A DNA stretch of 64,000 nt from an uncultured Roseburia sp. (GTDB lineage: Bacteria; Bacillota; Clostridia; Lachnospirales; Lachnospiraceae), in the NCBI GenBank assembly GCA_900756925.1, contig CAAELX010000034.1, forward strand, positions 1-64,000, written 5' to 3'. Every line of letters starts with the position of its first letter. Position 1 is the stretch's first letter. Below, one piece after another: positions 44,651 through 53,477 of this stretch. The translations under genes were made by a program, and so were the position numbers. Below the pieces are notes generated by a model, which was not told where the DNA came from, did not search any database, and saw only the letters and a program-made list of their open reading frames with translations.

Positions 44651-47470
44651 TTATGGTGTCACCGTTGTGCCATCTCCGCTTCCAGTTGTGGAACCAGAGG
44701 ATTGATTCCCACCACTGGTTCCGGTTCCGTCCGAAGTGATATGATCCCCGGCTCCAGTGCTGTCTGCGCCGGAACTGGTATCAGACCCCTGGCTGCTTCC
44801 GGAATCAGCATTTCCGTTACCGGAATTAGCATCATTATGATTGTCGTTATTGTTATCCGAGGTACCATTTCCAGCGTCGGGGCTGATCGGATTAATTCCT
44901 AACGAAGGGAAGGAGAAGGAGCCGGTGTAGCTGGAGTTGGACTCATTGTGTACGGTACAGGTCTGGCTTAAGAACTCATCTGTCAGCAAGTAAGGACCAT
45001 CCTCTGTGTTGGGAGAGCCGCCGATGACATAGACACCGGTAGTGATCGTGTCAGCTGGGCAGTAGCTTCCTGCAAGCATGCCGGATACGGTGCAGATGTT
45101 AGATACGGTATGGTGGTCACAGTATTCCGTAGGTTCAGTGCCCTTTGCAAAATATTCCGTGATAACACAGTTGCCACGGGGATCGTTGCTGCATACTCCC
45201 TCAATCGGAAGCTTGCCAGATTCCTTACATACGGCAACAGCTACAATATCAGATGGCTGTGTGAAATCTGCGTAAGGCAGATCTTCATGCAGTCTGCTCA
45301 TAACGGCTTTCCAGATACGCTTCGGATAGTCTGTATCATGTCCTTTCTGGACAGAGTTGTCATCGTAACCACCCCATACAGCGCAGGTATAATAAGGTGT
45401 ATAGCCTGCAAATAAAGCATCACGGCTGCTCGTGGTAGTACCGGATTTTCCGGCCTGAGCCATGGAGCTTCCAAAGTATGCCTTCTTACCGGTTCCGGAT
45501 GTCATGACATCCTCCATGGCGCTCGTTAAGAGCCATGCGGTTGTCTCCTTAATGACGGTGTGCGACTCGGAGTTTGTATTGTCGAGCAGCACATTTCCGT
45601 TATGGTCGAGGATCTTTGTGTAAAACTTCGGCTTAATATAAGTACCACTGTTGGCAATCGCTGCATAGGCGGCGGTCAGTTCAAGGTTGGAGACACCGAT
45701 GGTGATACCGCCGAGTGCTAATGACTCTGTGATATCTCTGGAATCCACGGTAGTGAAGCCATAATCCTGTACATATTGCCAACCGAGCTCTTTGCCGATC
45801 TGGGCAAGTGTTTTTACTGTCACAATATTGATAGAGCTTGTGATCGCTTCTCTCAAAGTGGTAAATCCGCGGTAGCGCCTGTCATAGTTGTTGACCGGTG
45901 TCTCTGTACCGGTGTAACAGAAAGGTGCATCATCCTGTACAGAGGCAAGGGTGAGTCCGCCGGCATCAAGTGCTGCGGAGTAGGCAGCAATAATCTTAAA
46001 AGTGGAACCTGGCTGTCTGGTCGTATCTGTGGCACGGTTTAATGTCTTATTTCCGGTCTTGTCACCGCGGCCGCCGACGATCGCCTTGACTTCGCCTGTG
46101 GACTGGTCAATGATCGTGAGGGATGCCTGTGGCTGAAGCGTGTATACAAGAGCCTCACTGCCTTCGACAATCGCATCACCCTCCTGCATGATATCTGCCT
46201 TATACTGCTCAATTGCTTCTGCGGCAGCTTCTTCGTCTGCAAAGTTGATGGAATAAGACTTGCTCTTATAGTGTGCGCTCTCTGGGTTCCTATAATAGGA
46301 AAGCATTGTCTGTTCACTGTAATTTTTTACTGTGCCATCAGCAGACCGGATGGATACGCGGTAGGAGAAGGAAGTCTTAGGTGTTTCGGAATAATTGTCC
46401 TGATTATTGACCTCCTCGTCTGCAATCTGCTGGATTGCCATATCTTGTGTGGAGTAAATGGTGAGACCACTCTGATAGAGCGCTTTGTAAGCCTGGGTCT
46501 CTGTGTATCCCTTCTGGGCAACCAGATCGTTGATGACCTGGTCAGTCAGTTCATCAATAAAGTAGGAATTGATATTAGTTGCCTGCAATTCGACGTTAAC
46601 GAGCTGGATACGGTCGTATACATTATCTGCCATCGCTTCATCGTATTCGCTCTGCGTAATCCAGCCCTGGTCACGCATATTCCGGAGAACCTTTTCCCGA
46701 CGCTCGGCGTTCTTGTCCGGATTTGTGATTGGGTTAAACTTATTCGGGCTCTGGGTGATCGCTGCAAGAACGGCACATTCGGAGAGCGTCAGATCTGAGA
46801 CTTCTTTTCCAAAATAACGTTCGGATGCAACTGCGACACCGAGGGTGTTCTGTCCGAGGTTGATAGCGTTCAGATAATTTTCCATGATCCAGTCCTTGTC
46901 CACCTTCTTCTCTAACTGGATGGCAAGATACTGTTCCTGAATCTTACGCTCAATCTTGTCCGCCGGGGAGCGCTCGCTGGTCCATTCTGTGAAGACAGTG
47001 TTCTTCAAAAGCTGCTGGGTAAGGGTACTTGCACCTTCGGAGAAACGTCCGGATGTGATGCCGACAAAAGCAGCTCGCGCGATACCCTGAATATCAATAC
47101 CGTGATGGTCATAGAACCGGGCATCCTCAATTGCAACGAAAGCGTGCTGCAGATTCAGAGGGATCTCATCGATCGTGACATTCTTACGGTTGGAACCAGA
47201 AGCAACTAAGGTTGCGGTCTGGTTTCCCTGATTGTCTAGTACAACGGAGAGGTATCCGGTCGGGGTCGCATCAATATCATCTATAGATGGCGCTGAGTCC
47301 AGAATACCTTTAAAGACACCGAATCCAAGGCTTCCGCCAATAATTACAACTGCGAAAAAGCAGACAAGAAGCGCTTTACAAAAAGTTACATGGAGCTTTT
47401 TGCGAAAGACAACGCCCTTGGAGGTCAGCTCAGACTGACGCTTTTTCGCGCCTTTCTTTCCATAATTCAT
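44651..47470 (-). CDS. Class A penicillin-binding protein (PBP1a type)
   Basis: A 939-residue bifunctional peptidoglycan glycosyltransferase/transpeptidase. Order: a basic cytoplasmic tail, one transmembrane helix (about 30-52), a GT51 domain (VAIEDARFYDHHGIDIQGIA, GASTLTQQLLKN), and a transpeptidase domain with TRQPGSTFKIIAAY (SxxK), ITSSINIVTVK (SxN) and GKSGTTTSSRDALFAGY (KSGT). A Cys-containing region follows and then a low-complexity tail of about 80 residues rich in Ser, Gly, Asn and Asp. Such tails are disordered and may reach into the wall. It converges on amt and is divergent from yigZ. Confidence 0.95.
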   Translation of the reverse strand: MNYGKKGAKKRQSELTSKGVVFRKKLHVTFCKALLVCFFAVVIIGGSLGFGVFKGILDSAPSIDDIDATPTGYLSVVLDNQGNQTATLVASGSNRKNVTIDEIPLNLQHAFVAIEDARFYDHHGIDIQGIARAAFVGITSGRFSEGASTLTQQLLKNTVFTEWTSERSPADKIERKIQEQYLAIQLEKKVDKDWIMENYLNAINLGQNTLGVAVASERYFGKEVSDLTLSECAVLAAITQSPNKFNPITNPDKNAERREKVLRNMRDQGWITQSEYDEAMADNVYDRIQLVNVELQATNINSYFIDELTDQVINDLVAQKGYTETQAYKALYQSGLTIYSTQDMAIQQIADEEVNNQDNYSETPKTSFSYRVSIRSADGTVKNYSEQTMLSYYRNPESAHYKSKSYSINFADEEAAAEAIEQYKADIMQEGDAIVEGSEALVYTLQPQASLTIIDQSTGEVKAIVGGRGDKTGNKTLNRATDTTRQPGSTFKIIAAYSAALDAGGLTLASVQDDAPFCYTGTETPVNNYDRRYRGFTTLREAITSSINIVTVKTLAQIGKELGWQYVQDYGFTTVDSRDITESLALGGITIGVSNLELTAAYAAIANSGTYIKPKFYTKILDHNGNVLLDNTNSESHTVIKETTAWLLTSAMEDVMTSGTGKKAYFGSSMAQAGKSGTTTSSRDALFAGYTPYYTCAVWGGYDDNSVQKGHDTDYPKRIWKAVMSRLHEDLPYADFTQPSDIVAVAVCKESGKLPIEGVCSNDPRGNCVITEYFAKGTEPTEYCDHHTVSNICTVSGMLAGSYCPADTITTGVYVIGGSPNTEDGPYLLTDEFLSQTCTVHNESNSSYTGSFSFPSLGINPISPDAGNGTSDNNNDNHNDANSGNGNADSGSSQGSDTSSGADSTGAGDHITSDGTGTSGGNQSSGSTTGSGDGTTVTP

Positions 47471-47671
47471 AATTTAGGTCTCCTTTTTTGTGTAAGTCAA
47501 AAATTCACCGTCTATGTATTATACCAAATAATGCGTGCAGAATAAAGAAAAAAGTGAAAAACGACCTTTTACTTGCGTGTTATAGACTTTTTATGCTAGT
47601 ATTCTATATCATGTGTTGGAAAAGAGGAAGCCGGGTTACGGTACCGTTTGCCTGGAATGAGAGTCGGTTCG

Positions 47672-47698
47672 CATTTTGTTTCGCAAAACAAGGAGGAA
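47672..47698 (+). promoter_or_regulatory. Hairpin/SD element, copy C (leader of yigZ)
   Basis: GCATTTTG-TTTCG-CAAAA followed by CAAGGAGG repeats the last part of copies A and B (hairpin plus ribosome site). The upstream stretch (about 47634-47670, GGTACCG and CGGTTCGC) is not clearly the same as in A and B. Confidence 0.6.
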
Positions 47699-47700
47699 TT

Positions 47701-48351
47701 ATGAAAACAATATATACAGGTGGACAGGGAGAGATTGTTGAGAAAAAATCCCGTTTTATTGCAACAGTCCGTCCGGTTTCCAATGAGGAGGAAGCCGTTG
47801 CATTTATAGGTGAGATGAAGAAGAAATACTGGGATGCCAGACATAACTGTTCAGCATTTGTCATCGGGGACAGGCAGGAGATCAGCAGATGCTCAGATGA
47901 CGGGGAACCAGCACAGACGGCAGGACGTCCGATGCTAGACGTATTATTAAAGGAAGAGATCCATAATGTCTGTGTGGTTGTGACAAGATATTTCGGCGGA
48001 ACATTGCTCGGAACAGGCGGTCTTGTGCGCGCATATCAGAAGGCGACGCAGGAAGGGCTTGCTGCCAGTGTGATCATTGATAAAAGAGAGGGATACCGGT
48101 TGACAATCGGGACGGATTACAATGGACTTGGAAAGTTACAGTATCTCGTGGCGAAGGAGAACCTGACAGCGTTAGATACGGTATACACGGATAAAGTCGA
48201 GATGATTTTGATGGTTCCGAAGGAACAGAGAGCGGATTTTGAAAAAAAAGTCGTGGAGGCAACCAACGGAAATGCTGATATTTCTTGGGGTGACGAGGTA
48301 TTATACGCGATTGTTGAAAAAAATTTAAAAATCTTTGAAAAAAATGCTTGA
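47701..48351 (+). CDS. yigZ: YigZ/IMPACT family protein
   Basis: A 216-residue protein of the YigZ/UPF0029-IMPACT family. The N-terminal domain has EKKSRFIATVRPV, AFIGEMKKKYWDARHNCSAF and the signature RCSDDGEPAQTAGRPMLDVL then TRYFGGTLLGTGGLVRAYQ; a C-terminal EF-G-like domain follows. The mammalian relative IMPACT inhibits GCN2; the bacterial role is unclear, probably ribosome or nucleotide related. The longer frame from 47488 is ruled out by AAGGAGG before 47701. Its stop codon lies inside the -35 box of the tRNA-Gln promoter. Confidence 0.93.
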   Translation: MKTIYTGGQGEIVEKKSRFIATVRPVSNEEEAVAFIGEMKKKYWDARHNCSAFVIGDRQEISRCSDDGEPAQTAGRPMLDVLLKEEIHNVCVVVTRYFGGTLLGTGGLVRAYQKATQEGLAASVIIDKREGYRLTIGTDYNGLGKLQYLVAKENLTALDTVYTDKVEMILMVPKEQRADFEKKVVEATNGNADISWGDEVLYAIVEKNLKIFEKNA

Positions 48352-48376
48352 CATTTCTGATGCGTCCCTTTATAAT
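48348..48376 (+). promoter_or_regulatory. Consensus promoter of tRNA-Gln
   Basis: TTGACA (48348-48353), 17 nt, TATAAT (48371-48376): a perfect consensus, typical of a stable RNA gene. Confidence 0.88.
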
Positions 48377-48414
48377 AGCTATTGTTGACGGCACAACAGC
48401 CGAGACAAACACTT

Positions 48415-48486
48415 AGGGCTATCGCCAAACGGTAAGGCAACGGACTCTGACTCCGTCATTTCAAGGTTCGAATCCTTGTAGCCCTG
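48415..48486 (+). tRNA. tRNA-Gln (anticodon CTG)
   Basis: A 72 nt cloverleaf: acceptor AGGGCTA/TAGCCCT plus discriminator G, D arm with GGTAAGGC, anticodon stem ACGGA/TCCGT with loop CTCTGAC (anticodon CTG, codon CAG), T arm with GTTCGAATC. No CCA is encoded. A short GCACCACGAAAGTGGTGC hairpin with some T residues follows (48493-48510). Confidence 0.95.
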
Positions 48487-48551
48487 TCAGGAAGCACCAC
48501 GAAAGTGGTGCTATTTTCATATTCTGGGATAATTTTAAAAGGAGAGACAAC

Positions 48552-49274
48552 ATGTATCAGTTTGACAGCCGGGTAAGATACAGTGAAGTGAACAGTGAGA
48601 AGCAGATGACACTTGTGGCACTTGTGGACTATCTGCAGGACTGCTGTACATTCCAGTCAGAGGATATGGGAATTGGGGTGGACTATCTGTCAGCACATCA
48701 CTGCGCCTGGGTGCTTTCCTCCTGGGAGATTAAGATTGTCCGTTATCCTAAGCTTGCAGAGCATATTACGGTTGCAACATGGCCATATTCTTTTAAGGGA
48801 TTTTACGGATACCGTAATTTCACGATCTGCGATGAGGCAGGAGAGGTGTGTGCTTATGCAAATTCCGTGTGGGTATTCATGGACACGGAGAAGATGCGCC
48901 CGATGCGCATCACACCGGAAGTACAGGAAGCTTATGAGAAGGTCATCGAACCGCAGATTGAGGACGACTGGGCAGACCGGAAGGTGGAAGCGGCAGAAAA
49001 AGGCGTGCAGAAAGCTCCTGTGACGGTACAGCATTTCCATATTGATACGAACCATCATATGAATAATGGCAAGTATATTCTTGTGGCGGAGGGGTTTTTA
49101 TCGGACGATGATCCGGTGGAGAGCATCCGCGTGGAATATAAGAAGGCAGCAGTTTTAGGGGATGTGCTGTATCCTTTTGTTTTCACGGAGGGAGACCGGG
49201 TGACAGTATCGCTTGCCGATGAACAAGAGAAACCATACGCAACCATACAGTTTAAGAGGAAGAGAGAATGTTAA
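48552..49274 (+). CDS. Acyl-ACP thioesterase
   Basis: A 240-residue double hot-dog thioesterase of the FatA/TE family (PF01643-like). Visible: MYQFDSRVRYSEVNSEKQMT, a first hot-dog half with WVLSSWEIKIVRYPKL, and a second with HFHIDTNHHMNNGKYILVA, where the Asn/His pair is the usual active site. It releases free fatty acids from acyl-ACP and so ends chain elongation. AAAGGAGAG precedes the ATG. It overlaps the start of the next gene (cvfB-like) by 7 bp and is likely co-translated. Confidence 0.92.
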   Translation: MYQFDSRVRYSEVNSEKQMTLVALVDYLQDCCTFQSEDMGIGVDYLSAHHCAWVLSSWEIKIVRYPKLAEHITVATWPYSFKGFYGYRNFTICDEAGEVCAYANSVWVFMDTEKMRPMRITPEVQEAYEKVIEPQIEDDWADRKVEAAEKGVQKAPVTVQHFHIDTNHHMNNGKYILVAEGFLSDDDPVESIRVEYKKAAVLGDVLYPFVFTEGDRVTVSLADEQEKPYATIQFKRKREC

Positions 49275-50107
49275 AATTAGGAGAATATCAGAAACTGACA
49301 GTAATCAAACGGGTAGAATTTGGTGTGTATCTCGCAGAGACAGAAGATACGGAGAGACGTGTCCTTCTCCCGGCGAAGCAGGTGCCGGAGAACACGAAGA
49401 TCGGGGACGAGCTCGAAGTTTTCTTATATAAGGACTCGAAGGACAGGCTGATCGCAACGACAAATAAGCCGAAGATTACCCTCGGCGGTCTTGCTGTTTT
49501 GCGTGTAGCAGAGATCGGAAAGATCGGTGCATTCCTTGACTGGGGACTTGAAAAAGACCTGTTTCTTCCTTATAAGGAGATGACCGTAAAAGTACAGCCG
49601 GAGGATGAGGTTTTAGTTACCTTATATATTGACAAGAGCAGCAGGCTCTGTGCGAGCATGAAGAAGCTGTACGACCTTTTATCGAAGGATTCTCCATACA
49701 AAGCAGGAGACATGGTAGAGGGACGTGTGTACGAGTTCAGCGACAATTTCGGAACATTCCTTGCAGTGGATGACAAATATTCCGCCATGCTTCCGAAGTA
49801 CGAGGATGCAAGCAAGCTTCGCATCGGGGATGTGATAGAGGTGAAGGTGACCAACGTGAAGCCGGACGGCAAGCTGGATGTGTCCATGCGTGAGAAGGCT
49901 TATCTTCAGATGGATGAGGATGCCGAGAAGGTCATGCAGGTCATCGAAGAATTTGCGGGCGTACTTCCGTTCAGCGACAAGGCATCACCGGAAGTCATCA
50001 AAAGGGAAACCGGACTGAGTAAGAATGCGTTCAAACGCGCAGTCGGCAGATTATATAAAGAACACCGTGTGGAAATCACGGAAAAAAGCATAAGGAAGGT
50101 AAAATAG
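49268..50107 (+). CDS. CvfB/YitL family S1 RNA-binding protein
   Basis: A 279-residue protein with three S1-like OB folds and a C-terminal winged helix: KLTVIKRVEFGVYLAETED opens the first, VAEIGKIGAFLDWGLEKDLF the second, VEGRVYEFSDNFGTFLAVDD the third, and LSKNAFKRAVGRLYKEHRVE is the winged-helix part. CvfB in Staphylococcus affects virulence gene expression and binds RNA. It overlaps the thioesterase gene and is followed by ridA after 1 bp. Confidence 0.92.
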   Translation: MLKLGEYQKLTVIKRVEFGVYLAETEDTERRVLLPAKQVPENTKIGDELEVFLYKDSKDRLIATTNKPKITLGGLAVLRVAEIGKIGAFLDWGLEKDLFLPYKEMTVKVQPEDEVLVTLYIDKSSRLCASMKKLYDLLSKDSPYKAGDMVEGRVYEFSDNFGTFLAVDDKYSAMLPKYEDASKLRIGDVIEVKVTNVKPDGKLDVSMREKAYLQMDEDAEKVMQVIEEFAGVLPFSDKASPEVIKRETGLSKNAFKRAVGRLYKEHRVEITEKSIRKVK

Positions 50108-50108
50108 C

Positions 50109-50483
50109 ATGAAGAAAGTAATCAGCACAGAAAAAGCACCAGCAGCAATCGGACCATATTCACAGGCAATCGAAGTGAACGGCATGGTATTCACATCCGG
50201 TATTATCCCAGTTGTTCCGGAGACAGGAGAGATCCCGGAAGGATCCGCTGCACAGGCAAAGCAGGCACTTACGAACCTGTCCCATCTGCTCGAGGCAGCA
50301 GGTACGAATATGGACAATGTCATTAAGACAACCGTTTTCATCAAGGAGATGAACGACTTTGGCGCAATCAACGAAGTGTATAAGACATTCTTCACATCAG
50401 ACTTCCCATCCAGAAGCTGTGTGGAAGTGGCAAGACTTCCGAAGGATGTTATGCTTGAGATTGAGGCTATCGCAGTGAAATAA
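50109..50483 (+). CDS. ridA: RidA family 2-iminobutanoate/2-iminopropanoate deaminase
   Basis: A 124-residue trimeric enzyme that clears reactive enamines/imines produced by PLP dehydratases. KAPAAIGPYSQAIEVNGMVF, NLSHLLEAAGTNMDNVIKTT, and PSRSCVEVARLPKDVMLEIE with the arginine-containing RSCVEVARLP signature are present. GGAAGG lies inside the 3' end of the upstream gene. It closes the thioesterase-cvfB-ridA operon and is followed by the 280 bp fold-back. Confidence 0.96.
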   Translation: MKKVISTEKAPAAIGPYSQAIEVNGMVFTSGIIPVVPETGEIPEGSAAQAKQALTNLSHLLEAAGTNMDNVIKTTVFIKEMNDFGAINEVYKTFFTSDFPSRSCVEVARLPKDVMLEIEAIAVK

Positions 50484-50518
50484 AATGGGGTTTAGCATCC
50501 TTAAGTGTTTCTCCCGCC

Positions 50519-50798
50519 GGGAAGCCAGCTTCCACTTGAATAATATAGGATATGCAGCCGCCTTGATAAAGGCTGTGAGCAGAAAGGCTTGTGTGAGCCC
50601 TCCGAAATTCCATTACGCCAAGAACTCCGATGTGCCCCTAAGCGGACAATTCTCTCAGCAAAGGCTTCGAGAATTGTCCAGGGTCACATCTCCGTGGCGT
50701 AGAGGATATTTCTCCGGGCTCACACAAGTCTTTCCGCCCACAGCCTATCGTCAGGGCGGCTGCATACACTACATCATCCAAGTGGAAGCTGGCTTCCC
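50519..50798. repeat. 280 bp near-perfect fold-back element downstream of ridA
   Basis: The outer arms are a perfect 20 bp inverted repeat (50519-50538 GGGAAGCCAGCTTCCACTTG, 50779-50798). Inward, TATGCAGCCGCC, GGCTTGTGTGAGCCC, TACGCC and GATGTG all find their partners, and GGACAATTCTC (50644-50654) pairs with GAGAATTGTCC (50669-50679) around a 14 nt loop. By eye about four fifths of positions pair along the whole length. There is no T run at the base. The open frames through it are by-products of the repeat. It may be a non-autonomous mobile element or a long RNA hairpin in the ridA 3' UTR. Confidence 0.9.
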
Positions 50799-50905
50799 AG
50801 CGAGCCAAAACATAAATCAAAACGCAAGCCAATGGCGTCTGCCCATTCAATCTCCTCATGGAAAAAACGGCAGGAGCCGGATTGCATAATCGTCCAAGAT
50901 AACAG

Positions 50906-50934
50906 TTGACAGTCCTTTTTAACTTTGTTATAAT
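50906..50934 (+). promoter_or_regulatory. Consensus promoter of the NlpC/P60 hydrolase gene
   Basis: TTGACA (50906-50911), 17 nt, TATAAT (50929-50934). Confidence 0.88.
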
Positions 50935-50992
50935 AACCACGTAATAATTGTAATAAATTCGTAACAAATGAGTTTCAGGAGGCATGAAACAA

Positions 50993-52240
50993 ATGCAATA
51001 TAGAATGAAAAGACTGGCAAGCTGTCTGCTGGCAGGTGTCATTTTAATTGGGGGAGCAGGAGTTGGAACATATGGAGCACAGGCAAGTGGTGTTTCCTCT
51101 GTCATCGCAACCGGAACCACATCGAATGGTTCTCCGGCAGCAGGTTTTTCCAAGATGTTATCCCAGTGCCTGATCGACACTGACAAAGTGGCTGAGGCAC
51201 AGGCAGCTGAAGCGGCAGCACAGTCCGAAGAAGCAGCAGAGGAACAGGTAAGTGAGAATGATGTTCCGGTCGTTGCTTCTGAATATGCTGATATCGCGAT
51301 TGCACAGGTGAATAATTACGTGAATGTCCGTGCGGAGGCGAACACAGACAGTGAAGTATCAGGAAAGTTATACAATAATTCAGCAGCTACCGTATTAGAG
51401 ACAACAGACGATGGCTGGTATAAGATTAACTCCGGAAGTGTAACCGGATATGTCAAGGCAGAATATGTGGTAACCGGAGATGAGGAGCTTGCAAGACGTG
51501 TGAGCACCCGTTATGCGACGGTAACAACCACGACATTATATGTCAGAACAGAGCCTTCCACAGAGTCGAGCATTCTGACCATGCTTGGTGAGGGTGATGA
51601 TTTCGTTGTAGTTGATGATTCCATGAAGGATACCGGATGGGTCATCGTAACAACTGAGGAAGGAGATGGATATGTTTCCACAGAGTATGTCAATCTCTGG
51701 ACTGATTTCGTGAAAGCAGAGTCCAAGGCAGAAGAGGAAGCAAGACTTGCGAAAGAGGAAGCCGAGCGTCAGGCAGCAGCTGCAGCGGCAGAGGCAGCCA
51801 AGAAGAAAGCATCCAGATCTTCGAAGAGCAGCTCAGGATCCTCCACAAGCACATCGAGCTCCGCAGAATCATCTAGTTCCTACTCTGCACCGAGCGGATC
51901 AGATGGACAGGCAGTAGCGAATTATGCATGTCAGTTCATCGGTAACCCGTATGTATACGGTGGTTCCAGTCTTACCAACGGTACGGACTGTTCTGGATTC
52001 GTTATGTCTGTTTACGCAGCGTTCGGAATCGGCCTGCCACATTCTTCCAGCGGACAGAGAGGCTGCGGATATGAAGTAAGCCTTTCCGAAGCACAGCCGG
52101 GAGATATCGTATGCTACAGTGGACATGTTGGAATCTATGTAGGCAACAATACGATCGTACATGCAAGCACACCATCCAGTGGGATCAAGTATTCCACAGC
52201 TACATATAGATCCGTGCTTTCTGTAAGACGTATTTTCTAA
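50993..52240 (+). CDS. Secreted SH3 / NlpC-P60 cell-wall hydrolase
   Basis: A 415-residue exported peptidoglycan endopeptidase. A signal peptide (about 1-30, MKRLASCLLAGVILIGGAGV core) precedes two bacterial SH3 domains (NNYVNVRAEANTDSEVSGKL and TTTLYVRTEPSTESSILTML begin them), an Ala/Glu-rich then Ser-rich linker, and a C-terminal NlpC/P60 domain with Cys in NGTDCSGFVMS and His in SGHVGIYVGNN. It cleaves D-Glu-meso-DAP-type bonds in stem peptides. ATG 50993 is preferred to 50984 because AGGAGG would be only 1 nt from the latter. Confidence 0.94.
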   Translation: MQYRMKRLASCLLAGVILIGGAGVGTYGAQASGVSSVIATGTTSNGSPAAGFSKMLSQCLIDTDKVAEAQAAEAAAQSEEAAEEQVSENDVPVVASEYADIAIAQVNNYVNVRAEANTDSEVSGKLYNNSAATVLETTDDGWYKINSGSVTGYVKAEYVVTGDEELARRVSTRYATVTTTTLYVRTEPSTESSILTMLGEGDDFVVVDDSMKDTGWVIVTTEEGDGYVSTEYVNLWTDFVKAESKAEEEARLAKEEAERQAAAAAAEAAKKKASRSSKSSSGSSTSTSSSAESSSSYSAPSGSDGQAVANYACQFIGNPYVYGGSSLTNGTDCSGFVMSVYAAFGIGLPHSSSGQRGCGYEVSLSEAQPGDIVCYSGHVGIYVGNNTIVHASTPSSGIKYSTATYRSVLSVRRIF

Positions 52241-52256
52241 AAGAAAAGAGAATTTT

Positions 52257-52288
52257 TGCCCCGCCAGGTTTGCTGGCGGGGCTTTTTA
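52257..52288 (+). terminator. Terminator after NlpC/P60 gene
   Basis: GCCCCGCCAG / CTGGCGGGGC stem with a short loop, followed by TTTTT. Confidence 0.93.
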
Positions 52289-52400
52289 TGTATAAAAGAA
52301 GGACCCGAGAGCTGCTGATGCACAATCTGCTGAAACTGTCAAATAATAATCTGTGCAAAAACATCGTGAATTTTATAACATATGCACAATGATTCGTCTT

Positions 52401-52625
52401 TGTGGAAAAAATAGTCACAAAATGTTGAAAACTTATCCGAAAGTTATCCACTGCAAAAAGTACTGAAATATCAATAAAAATAAGTTATGCACAGAGTTAT
52501 CAACGTTATCCACAGAAAAAGGACGTGAATAACAGGTTTACATAGTAAAAAGCATCGAATGTATGTTTTGTACACATATTATAAACTTGCACAAAATAGA
52601 AAAAAAGATAAATAATTGTGGAAAA
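52401..52625. other. Cluster of DnaA-box-like 9-mers in an AT-rich intergenic region
   Basis: In the 556 bp gene-free stretch 52241-52796 I find one exact DnaA box TTATCCACA (52506-52514), TTATCCACT (52444-52452) and TTATGCACA (52485-52493) with one mismatch each, TTATCAACG (52497-52505), TTATCCGAA (52433-52441), and reversed boxes TGTGGAAAA (52401-52409, 52617-52625) and TGTTGAAAA (52423-52431). Four to five lie within 81 bp in the same orientation. No dnaA, dnaN or other origin gene is adjacent, so this could be a DnaA-binding titration or regulatory site rather than the origin. Confidence 0.6.
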
Positions 52626-52720
52626 AGCGCGAATTGAAAAAAAAGAAGAAAATGATAGAAATTGTCAGAAAACAGTAGTGGAGGACAGAAAGAAACGTCC
52701 GGAGGGGAAAGGCGCAAAAC

Positions 52721-52749
52721 TTGAAATCTAAAGAGACTTTTGTTATACT
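52721..52749 (+). promoter_or_regulatory. Promoter of the WecG/TagA-like gene
   Basis: TTGAAA (52721-52726), 17 nt, TATACT (52744-52749). Confidence 0.75.
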
Positions 52750-52796
52750 ACATGCATAAATTTTCTTATGTTGAGAAAAATAACCAGGAGCGTTAC

Positions 52797-53477
52797 ATGA
52801 TAAAGAAAGTAGATATACTTGGAATACAGCTGGATAATTACACAGTCCGGGAAGCAATCATGTGTGTGGAACGGTATCTGGGCAACAATGTGCTCAATAC
52901 GATTGAGAGTGTGTCCATGCAGATGCTGATCGATTCGGAGACAGACCCGGTGCTTAAAAAAGTGTTAGGAAGCTTAGACCTTGCTGTTATCGGTGAGAAG
53001 GAGATTATTCAGGCGGCAGGGCTTGGCAATATGCAGCGGATTAAGGAGACGGAGGAGAATGATTTCTACTTCGAATTTTTCAAACGGATTGAACGGAACA
53101 AGAAGAGTGTTTTTCTGCTGGCGGACACGGAGGAAAAGTTAGAAGCAGAGAAAAAGGAGTTGTTAGAGGCTTTCCCAAAGCTCATTTTTGCCGGGGAATA
53201 TGCGGTGGAAAAATGTGTGGGCGATCTTGATGCGGTTATCAATGATATGAATGCAACGCCCCCGGATGTGATCGTATCAGTGCTGCCATCCCCGATGCAG
53301 GAGCAGTTCTTAGCGGATCACAGGGAAAAGATGAATGCCAATATCTGGTACGGAATTGGAGGAACACCGCTCCATAAGAAGAAGCACAGCGTGCTTGACC
53401 ATGTTAAGAGCATGATTCACCGTGGTAAGTTAAAGAATAGTATCAATCATTATGATGGAAATGAAGAGGAAGAGTAA
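52797..53477 (+). CDS. WecG/TagA/CpsF family glycosyltransferase-like protein
   Basis: A 226-residue protein of the WecG/TagA/CpsF family. VDILGIQLDNYTVREAIMCV at the N-terminus, a central QAAGLGNMQRIKETEENDFY region, and the C-terminal NIWYGIGGTPLHKKKHSVLD are recognisable, but the usual catalytic Thr/Asp stretch around ATPDGMG is not obvious (SVSMQMLIDSETDPVL stands there), so enzymatic activity is doubtful. Family members add ManNAcA or ManNAc to lipid-linked GlcNAc. CAGGAG serves ATG 52797; the longer frame overlaps the promoter. The stop overlaps the next start by one base. Confidence 0.78.
   Translation: MIKKVDILGIQLDNYTVREAIMCVERYLGNNVLNTIESVSMQMLIDSETDPVLKKVLGSLDLAVIGEKEIIQAAGLGNMQRIKETEENDFYFEFFKRIERNKKSVFLLADTEEKLEAEKKELLEAFPKLIFAGEYAVEKCVGDLDAVINDMNATPPDVIVSVLPSPMQEQFLADHREKMNANIWYGIGGTPLHKKKHSVLDHVKSMIHRGKLKNSINHYDGNEEEE

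Noticed and set aside
50485-51186. Frames of 134 and 182 codons across the ridA fold-back
   Set aside because: Both are products of the inverted repeat; neither has a ribosome site or family resemblance, and the minus-strand one also covers the NlpC/P60 promoter and start.
52401-52625. DnaA-box cluster as the replication origin itself
   Set aside because: No dnaA, dnaN, rpmH or gyr genes are adjacent; I report it as a DnaA-binding cluster only.
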